The notes under the pieces are model-generated. The model ran no database searches and was not told where the DNA came from. It worked only from the letters and a program-made list of their open reading frames with translations. The position numbers were made by a program, and so were the translations under genes. This document shows positions 28,748-38,055 of a DNA stretch of 64,000 nucleotides, piece by piece. How positions within the stretch are numbered: position 1 is the first letter of the stretch; the number at the start of each line of letters is the position of its first letter. Source of the stretch: Sunxiuqinia sp963678245 (GTDB lineage: Bacteria; Bacteroidota; Bacteroidia; Bacteroidales; Prolixibacteraceae); the NCBI GenBank assembly GCA_965140765.1, contig OZ223309.1, positions 682,001 to 746,000 of the forward strand, in the 5' to 3' direction.

Positions 28748-30484
28748 ATGGATTTGAAATCAAATTATAATAAACTCCCTTCTGTCAAAATTGATGGAGA
28801 TGTAATTGTTGGATGGGAAAATATTGCATCAGAGCTTATCCAGAAAAAAGGAAAGAAAGTCGTTGCAATTGAATGTTATCCTGGAGTCAATTTCGGGGAG
28901 ATCGAAAATGCATTAGACCATGCTGATTTATTCATCAACACCAGTTCGCTATTCAAGGGCGAGCAGGAAATACTAGATCTTACTTTCCCAGAGGTTACCG
29001 ACGATTCAATATTTGGATACATATCTCGTTTACGACTAGCGGATTTTATGGATCATGATAAAGTAAAATTTGCGAAAGAGAAAATCAGCAATAAGACAAA
29101 CGGAGTGGTTATTGTCTGTGGCCCGGGTGCCTTAATATGTGCTCCCAGCGCTGATGTAAAAGTTTATGCAGATATGGCACGTTGGGAAATCCAGTTACGC
29201 ATGCGAAAACATGAGGTGAATGGATTAGGGGTCAAAAACAGTCACGAGCCTTTTAACCTTCAATACAAACGAGGCTTTTTTGTTGATTGGCGCGTATGCG
29301 ACAAATTCAAACAAAAGTGGATGCTCCAATGTGATTATCTGCTGGATACCAACAAGGCCGATCATCCTAAATTGGTTGAAATGAATTTGATTAATAGCGG
29401 GTTGTTGAAAGCTTCTTCAGAACCTTTTCGGGTTGTTCCGTTTTTTGATCCTGGTCCCTGGGGTGGTCACTGGATGGAAAAAGTATGTGGATTGGAAACG
29501 GATGGCAAACCCAATCATGCCTGGTGTTTCGACTGTGTGCCCGAGGAAAACAGCTTGCTGCTGGAGATCGGTGGTGAGATCGTTGAAATTCCATCAATAG
29601 ATCTTGTCTTTTTTCAAAGTCGTCGGTTGCTGGGCGATGAAGTTGAAGCCCGTTTTGGAAAGGAATTCCCTATCCGTTTCGATTTTTTAGATACGATGGG
29701 AGGGGGAAATCTCAGCTTGCAGGTTCATCCGGATACGACCTATATCCAACAGAATTTTGGAATGAACTATACGCAGGATGAGAGTTATTATATGCTAGAC
29801 GCAGAAGATGATGCTTGCGTATATCTTGGATTAAAGAAAGGAATTAATCCGGATGAGATGATTGGCGAACTAAACGAGGCTCAGAACGGAGATACAAATT
29901 TTGATGCTGAAAAATTTGTCAATAAGTTTCCAGCAAAAAAACACGATCATTTTCTGATTCCCGCAGGAACAGTTCATTGCTCCGGGGCAAATTCCATGGT
30001 GCTGGAGATCAGTGCAACACCATATATTTTTACGTTCAAAATGTGGGATTGGGGACGATTGGGGTTAGATGGTAAACCTCGCCCGATCAATATTGGGCAT
30101 GCTGCAAATGTTATCGATTGGAGCCGGGATACTGACTTTGCTCAGAATGAACTGGTGAATCAAATTGAGCGCATAGCAGAAGGCGATGGCTGGATTGAGG
30201 AACGAACCGGGCTGCATCAACGTGAATTTATTGAAACCCGAAGACATTGGTTCTCGAAGCCGGTACAACACAATACAAATGGTGGCGTTAATGTACTTAA
30301 CCTTATCGAAGGAAAGGAAGCAATTGTTAAAAGTCCCAAAAATGAGTTTGAACCTTTTTTCGTCCATTATGCTGAAACCTTTGTTGTACCTGCATCTGTG
30401 GAGGCGTATACCATCCGCCCATTTGGCGAAAGCCAGGGAAAGACCATTGGAACAATTAAAGCTTTCGTAAGAAAAAATGCCTAA
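28748..30484 (+). CDS. Class I mannose-6-phosphate isomerase with extra N-terminal domain
   Basis: A 578-aa cytoplasmic protein that should interconvert mannose-6-phosphate and fructose-6-phosphate. The type I PMI cupin part occupies about residues 235-578: 'FDPGPWGGHWMEKV', 'GGGNLSLQVHPDTTYIQQ' (metal-binding Gln/His), 'HDHFLIPAGTVHCSGAN' (metal-binding His), 'SATPYIFTFKMWDWGRL'. The first ~210 residues are not part of standard PMI (~320-400 aa). They look like a nucleotide-kinase-type fold: 'KKVVAIECYPGVNFGEI' at about 35-50 sits where a Walker A would be but lacks GK[ST], and 'YADMARWEIQLRMRK' resembles a lid helix. It is followed 11 bp later by the ROK kinase gene, completing a mannose catabolic set. 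Confidence 0.88.
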   Translation: MDLKSNYNKLPSVKIDGDVIVGWENIASELIQKKGKKVVAIECYPGVNFGEIENALDHADLFINTSSLFKGEQEILDLTFPEVTDDSIFGYISRLRLADFMDHDKVKFAKEKISNKTNGVVIVCGPGALICAPSADVKVYADMARWEIQLRMRKHEVNGLGVKNSHEPFNLQYKRGFFVDWRVCDKFKQKWMLQCDYLLDTNKADHPKLVEMNLINSGLLKASSEPFRVVPFFDPGPWGGHWMEKVCGLETDGKPNHAWCFDCVPEENSLLLEIGGEIVEIPSIDLVFFQSRRLLGDEVEARFGKEFPIRFDFLDTMGGGNLSLQVHPDTTYIQQNFGMNYTQDESYYMLDAEDDACVYLGLKKGINPDEMIGELNEAQNGDTNFDAEKFVNKFPAKKHDHFLIPAGTVHCSGANSMVLEISATPYIFTFKMWDWGRLGLDGKPRPINIGHAANVIDWSRDTDFAQNELVNQIERIAEGDGWIEERTGLHQREFIETRRHWFSKPVQHNTNGGVNVLNLIEGKEAIVKSPKNEFEPFFVHYAETFVVPASVEAYTIRPFGESQGKTIGTIKAFVRKNA

Positions 30485-30495
30485 CGCTTTAGATC

Positions 30496-31599
30496 ATGAA
30501 ATATTCTAACGACCAAAGAATTGTAGCAACACTGGATGCTGGAGGAACTAATTTTGTTTTTTCAGCTATCCAGGGGAATACAGGGGTTGTTAAGCCAATC
30601 CGACATGCGACTAGTCCAAATAATCTTGAAAAGTGCTTAAGCATAATTAAAGAAGGTTTTCATAGCGTGTTTGCTAAACTGGAGAAATTACCGGTTGCAA
30701 TAAGTTTTGCGTTTCCGGGGCCTGCGGATTATCTAAATGGCATTATCGGTGACCTGCCAAACTTTCCATCATTTAGAGGTGGGGTAGCCCTTGGTGCCAT
30801 GTTAGAGAAAGAGTTCAATGTTCCGGTTTTTATCAATAACGATGGGAGCCTTTTTGCATACGGAGAAGCATTGGCGGGTCGTTTACCGGAAGTCAACCAG
30901 AAATTGATTGAAAGTGGCAGTATAAAACAGTTTAAAAATTTATTGGGAGTTACGCTTGGTACCGGATTTGGTGGAGGTGTAGTTATTGATAAACGATTGC
31001 TGGTTGGAGATAATGGGTGTGGCGGAGACGTTTGGGTATTCCGAAATAAGAAGTACAACGAATGTATTGTCGAGGAAAGTGTTAGTATTCGCGCAGTCAA
31101 AAGAGTTTACAGTGAGCTTTCCGGTGATACTATATCACTGTCACCTGAGGATATTTTCCTGATAGCCGAAGGACAAAAAGAAGGAAATAAAGAGGCCGCT
31201 ATTCATTCGTTTCGTGAACTTGGAGAAATGGCAGGAGATGCTATTGGACAGGCAAACACACTTATTGATGGTCTGATCGTAATTGGAGGTGGACTTTCTG
31301 GAGCCGGAAAGTACATTGCTCCTGCTCTTGTTGACGAACTTAATAGTTCGATCATGATGCTTGATGGACAGAAATTTCCAAGATCACAAACCAGAGCCTA
31401 TGATTTGACTGACTCAGTGCAATTCGAAATGTTTTTAAAAGGATCTTCAACGGAAATACTAGTTCCAGGTACATTTAAGACTGTAACATACGATGCGGAG
31501 AAGAAAACAGGGGTGATCATTTCAGCGATTGGAGCCAGTAAGGCGATCGCTTTAGGTGCTTACGCGTTTGCCCTTAATCAGATTGATAATCAGAACTAA
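30496..31599 (+). CDS. ROK-family sugar kinase (probable mannokinase/hexokinase)
   Basis: A 367-aa protein with the ROK/ASKHA architecture: phosphate-1 motif 'ATLDAGGTNFVFSAI' at about 11-25, 'FINNDGSLFAYGEALAG' with the catalytic-type Asp at about 116, and the 'GVTLGTGFGGGVVID' phosphate-2 motif. The cysteine-rich zinc motif found in many ROK proteins (CxCGxxGCxE) is absent; the corresponding stretch reads 'NKKYNECIVEESVSIRA'. A 'DGLIVIGGGLSGAGKYI' adenosine motif follows. Position between PMI and a sugar permease suggests it phosphorylates free mannose. Fructose or glucose are alternatives. Confidence 0.85.
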   Translation: MKYSNDQRIVATLDAGGTNFVFSAIQGNTGVVKPIRHATSPNNLEKCLSIIKEGFHSVFAKLEKLPVAISFAFPGPADYLNGIIGDLPNFPSFRGGVALGAMLEKEFNVPVFINNDGSLFAYGEALAGRLPEVNQKLIESGSIKQFKNLLGVTLGTGFGGGVVIDKRLLVGDNGCGGDVWVFRNKKYNECIVEESVSIRAVKRVYSELSGDTISLSPEDIFLIAEGQKEGNKEAAIHSFRELGEMAGDAIGQANTLIDGLIVIGGGLSGAGKYIAPALVDELNSSIMMLDGQKFPRSQTRAYDLTDSVQFEMFLKGSSTEILVPGTFKTVTYDAEKKTGVIISAIGASKAIALGAYAFALNQIDNQN

Positions 31600-31600
31600 A

Positions 31601-32782
31601 ATGAAAAAGAGTAATTCAAGATTAAGCATTCTCCCGGTATTGTTTGGATTCTTTGTGATGGGATTTTGTGATGTGGTTGGAATCACGTCTGCACATGTTA
31701 AAGAGGACTTATTGGGTGCTTACAGCCCGGAGTTTCGGGACACTTTGTCGAACATGATTCCGGTGGCTCTTTTTTCCATGTTCCTCCTGTTTTCAATTCC
31801 AACTGGAGTTTTGATGAATAGGATTGGCCGGAAGAAAACTGTTATTTTGAGTAACGTTATTACCATTATAGCGATGTTTATTCCGCTGATTGAATACACC
31901 TTTTTTATGTCCTTGGTGGCTTTTGCTTTGTTGGGTATCGCCAACACGATTTTGCAGGTTTCGCTCAACCCATTGTTGACCAATGTGGTGAAAAATGATA
32001 AGTTGTTCACCAGTAGTTTAACAGCTGGACAATTTGTTAAAGCCATTTCATCGTTTAGTGCACCCTTTATTGCTGCTTTTGCCGCCATGCAGTTTGGAAA
32101 TTGGCAATATATTTTCCCTATTTATGCGGTCGTTACATTGCTGTCGACCATTTGGTTGATGGCTATTCCAATTGAAGAAGAACCAATGGTGAGCAAAGCA
32201 ACCTCGTTTGGTAGTGTGGTTGCCATTCTAAAAGATAAAACCATCCTGTTGCTTTTCCTTGGTATATTATTCGTGGTTGGCGTTGATGTTGGAGTGAATA
32301 CCGCTGCCACCAAAATATTGATGGAACGTGCCGGCCTTGATTCAATTCAGGCTGGTTACGGGCCGAGCGTTTATTTTGCCCTACGTACTTTAGGAACCTT
32401 TTTAGGTGCTTTTTTTCTGGCTCGGTTTTCATCATCCAAATTTTTTCAGGTAAATATTGTGCTTGCTGTGGCTGCGTTGGTAGTTTTGATTTTTGCCGGA
32501 GATAAATTCCTAATCTTTGGACTGTACGGTGTCATTGGTTTTACCATTGCCAACGTTTTTCCAATCATCTTCGGAATGGCAATTCAGAAGCGACCCGATA
32601 AGGCGAATGAAATTTCAGGATTGATGATCACTGGCGTATTTGGTGGGGCAGTGCTTCCATTTTTTATGGGTATCACATCCGACCTGATCGGTTCACAGAT
32701 TGGTTCTGTCTTGGTGATTCTTGCAGGAGCCTTATACTTGTCATACGCTGCTTTCTCAATAAAAACTGAAATGGGAAATTAG
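31601..32782 (+). CDS. MFS sugar permease (FucP/NagP-like)
   Basis: About 393 aa from the ATG at 31601, which starts 1 bp after the kinase stop; the open frame extends upstream inside the kinase gene and is not the real start. Roughly twelve hydrophobic helices can be counted. MFS motif A is visible between helices 2 and 3 ('GVLMNRIGRKKTVILSN'), and 'ANVFPIIFGMAIQKRP' in the second half is characteristic of the FucP-type sugar:H+ symporters. It probably imports the mannose released in the periplasm across the inner membrane. Last gene of the locus. Confidence 0.88.
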   Translation: MKKSNSRLSILPVLFGFFVMGFCDVVGITSAHVKEDLLGAYSPEFRDTLSNMIPVALFSMFLLFSIPTGVLMNRIGRKKTVILSNVITIIAMFIPLIEYTFFMSLVAFALLGIANTILQVSLNPLLTNVVKNDKLFTSSLTAGQFVKAISSFSAPFIAAFAAMQFGNWQYIFPIYAVVTLLSTIWLMAIPIEEEPMVSKATSFGSVVAILKDKTILLLFLGILFVVGVDVGVNTAATKILMERAGLDSIQAGYGPSVYFALRTLGTFLGAFFLARFSSSKFFQVNIVLAVAALVVLIFAGDKFLIFGLYGVIGFTIANVFPIIFGMAIQKRPDKANEISGLMITGVFGGAVLPFFMGITSDLIGSQIGSVLVILAGALYLSYAAFSIKTEMGN

Positions 32783-32806
32783 TAGCAGATGAGGAGCTTG
32801 AAAACT

Positions 32807-32856
32807 TCAGTTAGAGTAGCATTTTCAACCATCGTGTTGAATGCTATCCTAACTGA
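32807..32856 (+). terminator. Long imperfect hairpin at the end of the mannan locus
   Basis: CAGTTAG-GTAGCATT-CAAC pairs with GTTG-AATGCTAT-CTAACTG with two small interruptions. The position, 24 bp after the permease stop, fits a terminator, although the U-run is missing. The remaining bases to 33147 hold no credible gene. Confidence 0.45.
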
Positions 32857-33147
32857 TCATGAATAAACGATGACAACAATTCTAATCTTTACTGCCTATC
32901 TTCTTATTGGCTCAAGCAAAAGTGTATCATGTTTCAGAAGTCGAGCAGACACCGTCAGCCCTGTTTGATAACCTTTCCGTACACACCGCAAATCCTTCGC
33001 TAGTCCTTTTAGTGGTAGAACGAACTTCTGTCTCCTATTCTTCCTCCACCGTCGTTCACTCGATTCACTGCATTTTCCACTGCTTATTTACAGTGGTTTC
33101 ATCAATTTCTGAATCTAGCTAGAGGTAATTTAGAGACTTTAATATGG

Positions 33148-33705
33148 CTAAAGCGAAATTCCTGCATCCGCTTTTTTGAAAAAGCTGAAATGAACACTGC
33201 CGTACTTGCGGGTTTCAACTAACTCCTTGAAACTTGAAAAATCATAATACTTGGAGTGTTCCAGAATAAAAAGCCCATCATCTTTGAGTAAATTATTTTT
33301 CAGAATTAACTCAGGAACTTCGTTGAATTTGGTATGATCATATGGCGGATCTGCAAAAATTAGATCAAACTGGTCAACGGTTTGTTCACAAAACTTAAAA
33401 GCATTTCCCTTAATGGCCCGAATTTCTTTTTTAGCACCCAGTTTTTGGATCACTGAGCGTATAAATTCATGGTGCTGATAGTCCAGTTCTACTGTAGTTA
33501 CATCGGCACACCCACGAGAAAAAAACTCAAAAGAAATACTCCCTGTGCCTGAAAAAAGGTCAAGTACTTTTAGCTCTTCAAAGTCGACTCTGTTTGTCAG
33601 GATGTTAAACAAGCTTTCTTTTGCACGGTCGGTTGTGGGGCGTGCTTTAAATGATTTTCCGGGGCTAAATTGCCTTCCGCGATGTGTTCCTCCTACAATT
33701 CTCAT
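33148..33705 (-). CDS. rsmD: 16S rRNA (guanine966-N2)-methyltransferase RsmD
   Basis: A 185-aa Rossmann-fold methyltransferase that methylates G966 of 16S rRNA. It carries the family start 'MRIVGGTHRGRQF', 'RPTTDRAKESLFNIL', SAM-binding motif I 'VLDLFSGTGSISFEFFSRG' and the amino-methyl catalytic motif 'FDLIFADPPYD'. Length matches the family. Its start codon overlaps the stop of the upstream DUF3822 gene by 4 bp, so the two are translationally coupled. This pairing is common in Bacteroidota. Confidence 0.95.
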   Translation of the reverse strand: MRIVGGTHRGRQFSPGKSFKARPTTDRAKESLFNILTNRVDFEELKVLDLFSGTGSISFEFFSRGCADVTTVELDYQHHEFIRSVIQKLGAKKEIRAIKGNAFKFCEQTVDQFDLIFADPPYDHTKFNEVPELILKNNLLKDDGLFILEHSKYYDFSSFKELVETRKYGSVHFSFFKKADAGISL

Positions 33706-34535
33706 AAATGGTTGTTTAACAGGTTAACAAATCTTGCATCAGGAAGTTGATCAAACAGATAGCTATAGTAGGACTCCGTACTTCTACTTTCGATAACGAC
33801 ATTTTTAAAATATTGCTTTAAGTGATGATATATCGCTGAGCGTTTATTAACACGACCATTTAGTCGTATTTGAAGGTTTTGGTCGGCTTTAGCCATTTTG
33901 ATAATGAGCAAGATGTAATACAATAGGTCGTTGTCGTTCCGATACTTGAACGAATTACAAAAGCGAATTGAATTGCCAACTAAGGCAATTGTTAGTTGAG
34001 TCTTGTACAGTAAAATAAGGATTCTTTCTTCTGTGTTATTGTTTTTTTCAACCCGATTAACGCAGTTAACCAAATCATTTTGAATAATAACTCCCGGGTA
34101 TTTATCTTCAAAAAAACGCTTGACTTTCGAAGGAATAGCATACTGAAGAACAGATTGGTATTTTTTTATCGGAAGGTGGTTCACTTCATCGTCATCTGAC
34201 AAACTCAGGTTTAACTGGTAATTTTCAACCGCATGGTGGTCTGATAGAAATTCTACGGGAATTAAAAGCATTTTTCCTGGCGAGACACACACAATTTGAA
34301 TGGATTTGAAATCAGCTTCCAGGATTTCAAATTCATCAAAAATGTCCTTTAATTTACGATGTACGAGTTTGGGGTTACCCGAAAAATCCTTATTGAAAAG
34401 ATAGATGTACTTGTTTTGCAATCCATCGCGGATAGAAAAAGAAAATCCATCCAGACTAAACTGGATGGATAAGTAATATTCTTGTGTGAAATTAGAATCG
34501 AAAGTTTCGTCAACAAGATGTAAATGTTGTTGCAT
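33702..34535 (-). CDS. DUF3822 family protein
   Basis: A 277-aa protein of the Bacteroidota-specific DUF3822 family, placed there by its fixed association with rsmD and by sequence such as 'LSIQFSLDGFSFSIRDG' near the N-terminus and 'QLNLSLSDDDEVNHLPIKKY'. The family is thought to have an actin/hexokinase-like (ASKHA) fold with unknown activity. It overlaps rsmD by 4 bp and lies 8 bp behind the membrane-anchored protein gene, so the three probably form one operon. Confidence 0.85.
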   Translation of the reverse strand: MQQHLHLVDETFDSNFTQEYYLSIQFSLDGFSFSIRDGLQNKYIYLFNKDFSGNPKLVHRKLKDIFDEFEILEADFKSIQIVCVSPGKMLLIPVEFLSDHHAVENYQLNLSLSDDDEVNHLPIKKYQSVLQYAIPSKVKRFFEDKYPGVIIQNDLVNCVNRVEKNNNTEERILILLYKTQLTIALVGNSIRFCNSFKYRNDNDLLYYILLIIKMAKADQNLQIRLNGRVNKRSAIYHHLKQYFKNVVIESRSTESYYSYLFDQLPDARFVNLLNNHL

Positions 34536-34543
34536 ACGTTTGA

Positions 34544-35176
34544 TTACTCCCAGTTACCGGCATTGTTATTTGTTTCAGTTAATGAACCAACTTTTAGCCC
34601 TGGATATTTGCCATTCGTACGTTTTTGGTCATTGAGATTAATGATCAACTGTTCATCCAAGCCTTCAAGGATTGTATTGTTATGAACTTTAGCCTCAAAT
34701 ACCGGAACAATGATTCCAGAACCAGTTGTAATTTCAGTTGCTCCTAGATGGAACTTCGCGTCAACCCCTTTTACAGGTACTACGTTTAGCTCATCAATTG
34801 GATATGATTCGTTGAATATGTTTTCTAAAACACTCACGTTAATAGTGTCACGAATGATCAAGCCTTTTTTTATTGCAGTTTCTTCAGTTAAGCCTGCTTC
34901 AATCATACTATCTGTAAGCATACCAATTTTTCTAACTAATGGCAGTGAATCATGTTTTACAAAGTTGATCAATGTATCCCAATCGCCTGTAAATTCGCCG
35001 TTTACATCTTTATAAGCTAATTCCGCTTTACGGATGTCTTTCAATTTTTGTACGGTAACTTTAAATCTAGCATCTTTTGCTTTCTCAAATTCAATAGGTC
35101 TTTCAACACTATCGTAGATAAGGTATGCAAGGATGATTGCAGCGACTATAAGTACGATTTGAATTACTGTCTTCAT
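34544..35176 (-). CDS. Membrane-anchored periplasmic protein of unknown function
   Basis: About 210 aa from the ATG at 35176; an in-frame ATG at 35209 lies practically at the predicted transcription start and is unlikely. One N-terminal transmembrane helix ('VIQIVLIVAAIILAYLIY') is followed by a soluble part containing 'ARFKVTVQKLKDIRKAELAY' and 'EFTGDWDTLINFVKHDSLPL', reminiscent of pseudopilin-like or type II secretion-related proteins, but I cannot assign a family. It is first in the operon with DUF3822 and rsmD, transcribed divergently from the RecD-like helicase. Confidence 0.75.
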   Translation of the reverse strand: MKTVIQIVLIVAAIILAYLIYDSVERPIEFEKAKDARFKVTVQKLKDIRKAELAYKDVNGEFTGDWDTLINFVKHDSLPLVRKIGMLTDSMIEAGLTEETAIKKGLIIRDTINVSVLENIFNESYPIDELNVVPVKGVDAKFHLGATEITTGSGIIVPVFEAKVHNNTILEGLDEQLIINLNDQKRTNGKYPGLKVGSLTETNNNAGNWE

Positions 35177-35210
35177 CTTTATCGTTTTAAGATTAGTTTT
35201 TGTTTGCATG

Positions 35211-35218
35211 CAAATTTA
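35211..35218 (-). promoter_or_regulatory. -7 element (TAAATTTG) for the rsmD operon
   Basis: On the minus strand the octamer matches TAnnTTTG exactly, about 35 bases upstream of the preferred ATG at 35176. The -33 TTTG partner is not evident at the usual spacing, so confidence is moderate. Confidence 0.4.
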
Positions 35219-35266
35219 TAAAAAAAATTAAATTACTATCTGTGGAATAGTTATAATTTCGCATCA

Positions 35267-36691
35267 ATGTTAAAAAAACACATTGAAGAACAAATCCGCG
35301 AAAATTTAGGTTTTGAGCCAACAGAAGGTCAATCTATGCTTGCCGAAAAACTGGGTGAATTTATCACGCGTTCTGGCCCAGATGTGCTTTTTTTGTTAAA
35401 AGGATATGCGGGAACAGGGAAAACCAGTATGTTAAATGCTCTGGTTAAAACACTTAACAGTTTTAGGTTTCGCACGATGCTGTTAGCTCCCACGGGGCGA
35501 GCGGCAAAAGTTTTGGCTTCTTACACTGGTTGCAGTGCGTATACCATTCATAAAAAAATCTATCGGCAACAATCAACAACCGATGGTTTTGGGAAATTTG
35601 CTCTTGATAAAAATTTAGCAAAGAATTGTTTTTTTATTGTTGATGAGGCCTCCATGATCTCCAATTCTTCTCCTGAAGGGTCGGTCTTTGGAACCGGGCG
35701 TTTGTTGGATGACCTTTATGAATACGTTTATACTGGGCAGAATTGTAAATTAATATTGGTTGGCGATACGGCGCAGCTTCCACCGGTTGGTATGGAAATT
35801 AGCCCGGCTCTGGATCTTTCAGAGCTGGAGATGTATGGGGCTGAAGTGATGCATCTTGAGTTAACCGAAGTTGTACGGCAAAAACTCAATTCCGGAATCT
35901 TACACAATGCAACTAATATTCGCTCGTTGGTTGGGGAAGGTTTTTTTGATCCGGGTTATTTCTCCATAGAAACGGCTAATTTTACTGATATTAAGCGAAT
36001 TGGCGGAGGAGAGTTGATCGATAAAATTACTGAATGCTACGATAAATTCGGAGAGCAGCAAACGATGGTTATTACCCGATCAAATAAGCGAGCCAATAAA
36101 TTTAACGAGGGTATTCGTTCTACAATTTTATATAAAGAAGCCCAGATAACCAATGGGGATTTATTGATGATTGTAAAGAACAATTACTTTTGGCTGAGTG
36201 ACGATGAACGGCTGGATTTTATTGCTAATGGTGATATTGTTCAGGTTCAATCAATTTACGGATATGAAGAATTGTACGGTTTCCATTTTGCCAATGTGTG
36301 CCTGAAATTTTTGGATTACGACGATCTGGAGATCGATTGCAAGATTTTGCTGGAAACGCTCGATATTGAGACGGCATCGTTAAGCTACGAGGAAAGTCAA
36401 CGGTTGTATGAATCGGTAGGGGAGGATTACATGGATATTCGAAGTAAGAAAAAGCGTTGGGAGAAAATTAAAGAGAATAAACACTTCAATGCGTTGCAGG
36501 TTAAATTTGCATATGCAGTTACTTGCCATAAAGCGCAAGGGGGGCAATGGGATGCTGTTTTTATTGATCAGGGATATTTGGTTGAAGATATGCTGAATGT
36601 TGAATATTTAAGATGGTTGTACACCGCGTTTACCCGTCCGGTAAAAGAGCTCTATCTGGTTAATTTTAATAAAGAGTTTTTCGAGGAATAA
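35267..36691 (+). CDS. RecD-like superfamily 1 DNA helicase
   Basis: A 474-aa helicase with Walker A 'LLKGYAGTGKTSMLNAL' at about 44-60, motif Ia 'LLAPTGRAAKVLASYTG', Walker B 'CFFIVDEASMIS', motif III 'LILVGDTAQLPPVG', and a C-terminal UvrD_C_2 domain with 'VKFAYAVTCHKAQGGQWDAV' and 'LRWLYTAFTRPVKELYLV'. This is the short RecD/ExoV-alpha-like form common in Bacteroidota, without RecB/RecC neighbours, so a stand-alone repair or replication role is likely. It ends 18 bp from the convergent rnz gene. Confidence 0.92.
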   Translation: MLKKHIEEQIRENLGFEPTEGQSMLAEKLGEFITRSGPDVLFLLKGYAGTGKTSMLNALVKTLNSFRFRTMLLAPTGRAAKVLASYTGCSAYTIHKKIYRQQSTTDGFGKFALDKNLAKNCFFIVDEASMISNSSPEGSVFGTGRLLDDLYEYVYTGQNCKLILVGDTAQLPPVGMEISPALDLSELEMYGAEVMHLELTEVVRQKLNSGILHNATNIRSLVGEGFFDPGYFSIETANFTDIKRIGGGELIDKITECYDKFGEQQTMVITRSNKRANKFNEGIRSTILYKEAQITNGDLLMIVKNNYFWLSDDERLDFIANGDIVQVQSIYGYEELYGFHFANVCLKFLDYDDLEIDCKILLETLDIETASLSYEESQRLYESVGEDYMDIRSKKKRWEKIKENKHFNALQVKFAYAVTCHKAQGGQWDAVFIDQGYLVEDMLNVEYLRWLYTAFTRPVKELYLVNFNKEFFEE

Positions 36692-36709
36692 TCTAACTTG
36701 CTTCCTCTT

Positions 36710-37639
36710 TTAATCTCGGATTACTTCGTACACATCCCCTTCGATCACTGCCGTTGTATTTGGGAAAATACTTTGAGCTTCTTCTAAGACAATATCAGGT
36801 TCTTTATAGCGGGCCGAAAAGTGACCAATCAACAATTGTCCGGCATGAGCTTTTTGTGCAATAAGTGCAGCTTGTTTGCCGGTTGAATGGAATGTTGTTT
36901 TTGCGAGTTGTTTTTCCGAATCGGCAAAGGTTGCTTCGTGGTATAAAATATCAACGTCTTGTATAACTGGAACTACCTTTTCGTGATAAGCTGTATCGGA
37001 GCAAAAGGCAAATGAGCGTGGCTTGGACGGAGGAATTACCAGATCTTTGTTTGGAATAATTTTACCATTTTCGGCTGTGAAATCAGCTCCCGATTTGATG
37101 TTTTTGATTTCCCGGATTGGAATCTGGTACTTTTTAACTTGTTCTTTTTTAATATTGGGCTCCTTGGTTTTTTCTTTAAACAGGAAACCACAACAGGGTA
37201 CGCGATGGTTGAGCGGAAAAGATGTGATACTTAGTTTCTCGTCGTCGAAAATAAGCTGTGCTTTCTTGAAGTTAAGCGGATGAAAGATCAATCGGAAACC
37301 TAACTCTTCAATTTTTAAAAATTCAATTTGAAATTGAATGTAGCGTTGCAATTCAGAATGGGCATAAATATGCAGGTCATTCGTTCGTCCAAGCAGTACC
37401 TGAGTTGAAATAAACCCGATCAGACCAAAGAAATGATCGCCGTGGAGGTGTGATATGAAAATATGATTGAGCCTTCCAAAACCGATCCCATTCTTTCGCA
37501 ATTGGTGTTGAGTACCTTCGCCACAGTCTATTAAAAAGAACCGCCCAAGCACATTGAGCACTTGAGCGGTTGGATATCTTTTAGAAGTAGGCATTGCTGA
37601 ACTACTTCCAAGAATTGTCAATTGAAAAGGCTTCTGCAT
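36710..37639 (-). CDS. rnz: Ribonuclease Z
   Basis: A 309-aa metallo-beta-lactamase-fold tRNA 3'-processing endonuclease. It has 'FQLTILGSSSAMPTSKRYPT' at the N-terminus, the zinc motif 'ISHLHGDHFFGLIGF', 'RSFAFCSDTAYHEKV' and 'LLIGHFSARYKE' with the last metal His. Length matches bacterial RNase Z. Downstream of the STAS gene by 13 bp and convergent with the helicase gene. Confidence 0.95.
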   Translation of the reverse strand: MQKPFQLTILGSSSAMPTSKRYPTAQVLNVLGRFFLIDCGEGTQHQLRKNGIGFGRLNHIFISHLHGDHFFGLIGFISTQVLLGRTNDLHIYAHSELQRYIQFQIEFLKIEELGFRLIFHPLNFKKAQLIFDDEKLSITSFPLNHRVPCCGFLFKEKTKEPNIKKEQVKKYQIPIREIKNIKSGADFTAENGKIIPNKDLVIPPSKPRSFAFCSDTAYHEKVVPVIQDVDILYHEATFADSEKQLAKTTFHSTGKQAALIAQKAHAGQLLIGHFSARYKEPDIVLEEAQSIFPNTTAVIEGDVYEVIRD

Positions 37640-37652
37640 ACAGGAACTCCTG

Positions 37653-38006
37653 TTAAAGTTTGCTCTTTTCGATCATTAGCTTCTCTGCTTCTTCTACGTC
37701 TTTTGTTATCAGTAGAACGGTGTGAAGCATCGAAATTCGTATCAGGTTTTCAACATCAGGTTGAAGACCGCAAAGTATAAACGTCCCGATAGCATCTTCG
37801 CAAAGTCGGTTGGCAACTAATATTGCACTTAGTCCTGATGAGTCAACGTAACTACAGTTACTCACATCTAAAATGATGTTTTTTGCTCTATCGTTACCTA
37901 AAACAATCAACTCTGATTTTAGCTCCGGAGCATTATTGGTGTCAAGCTTTTTCGACAAAACCTTAACAACAATCTGATCCACTTTTTTGATAATTTCAAA
38001 TTCCAT
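37653..38006 (-). CDS. STAS-domain anti-sigma factor antagonist-like protein
   Basis: A 117-aa single STAS domain like SpoIIAA/RsbV. The phosphorylatable Ser region is visible in 'LDVSNCSYVDSSGLSAILV' at about residues 45-65. It lies between rpsA and rnz on the same strand (49 bp after rpsA, 13 bp before rnz), an arrangement that could couple it to translation-related expression. Its kinase and phosphatase partners are not in this window. Confidence 0.9.
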   Translation of the reverse strand: MEFEIIKKVDQIVVKVLSKKLDTNNAPELKSELIVLGNDRAKNIILDVSNCSYVDSSGLSAILVANRLCEDAIGTFILCGLQPDVENLIRISMLHTVLLITKDVEEAEKLMIEKSKL

Positions 38007-38055
38007 AGAATGAAATTTACGAATTTCTGTTGAAACTATTGATAGAGTTGATGAT

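Noticed and set aside
32907..33122. 71-aa plus-strand frame between the permease and rsmD
   Set aside because: Ser/Val/His-rich sequence without family features, no promoter, in a terminator-containing gap.
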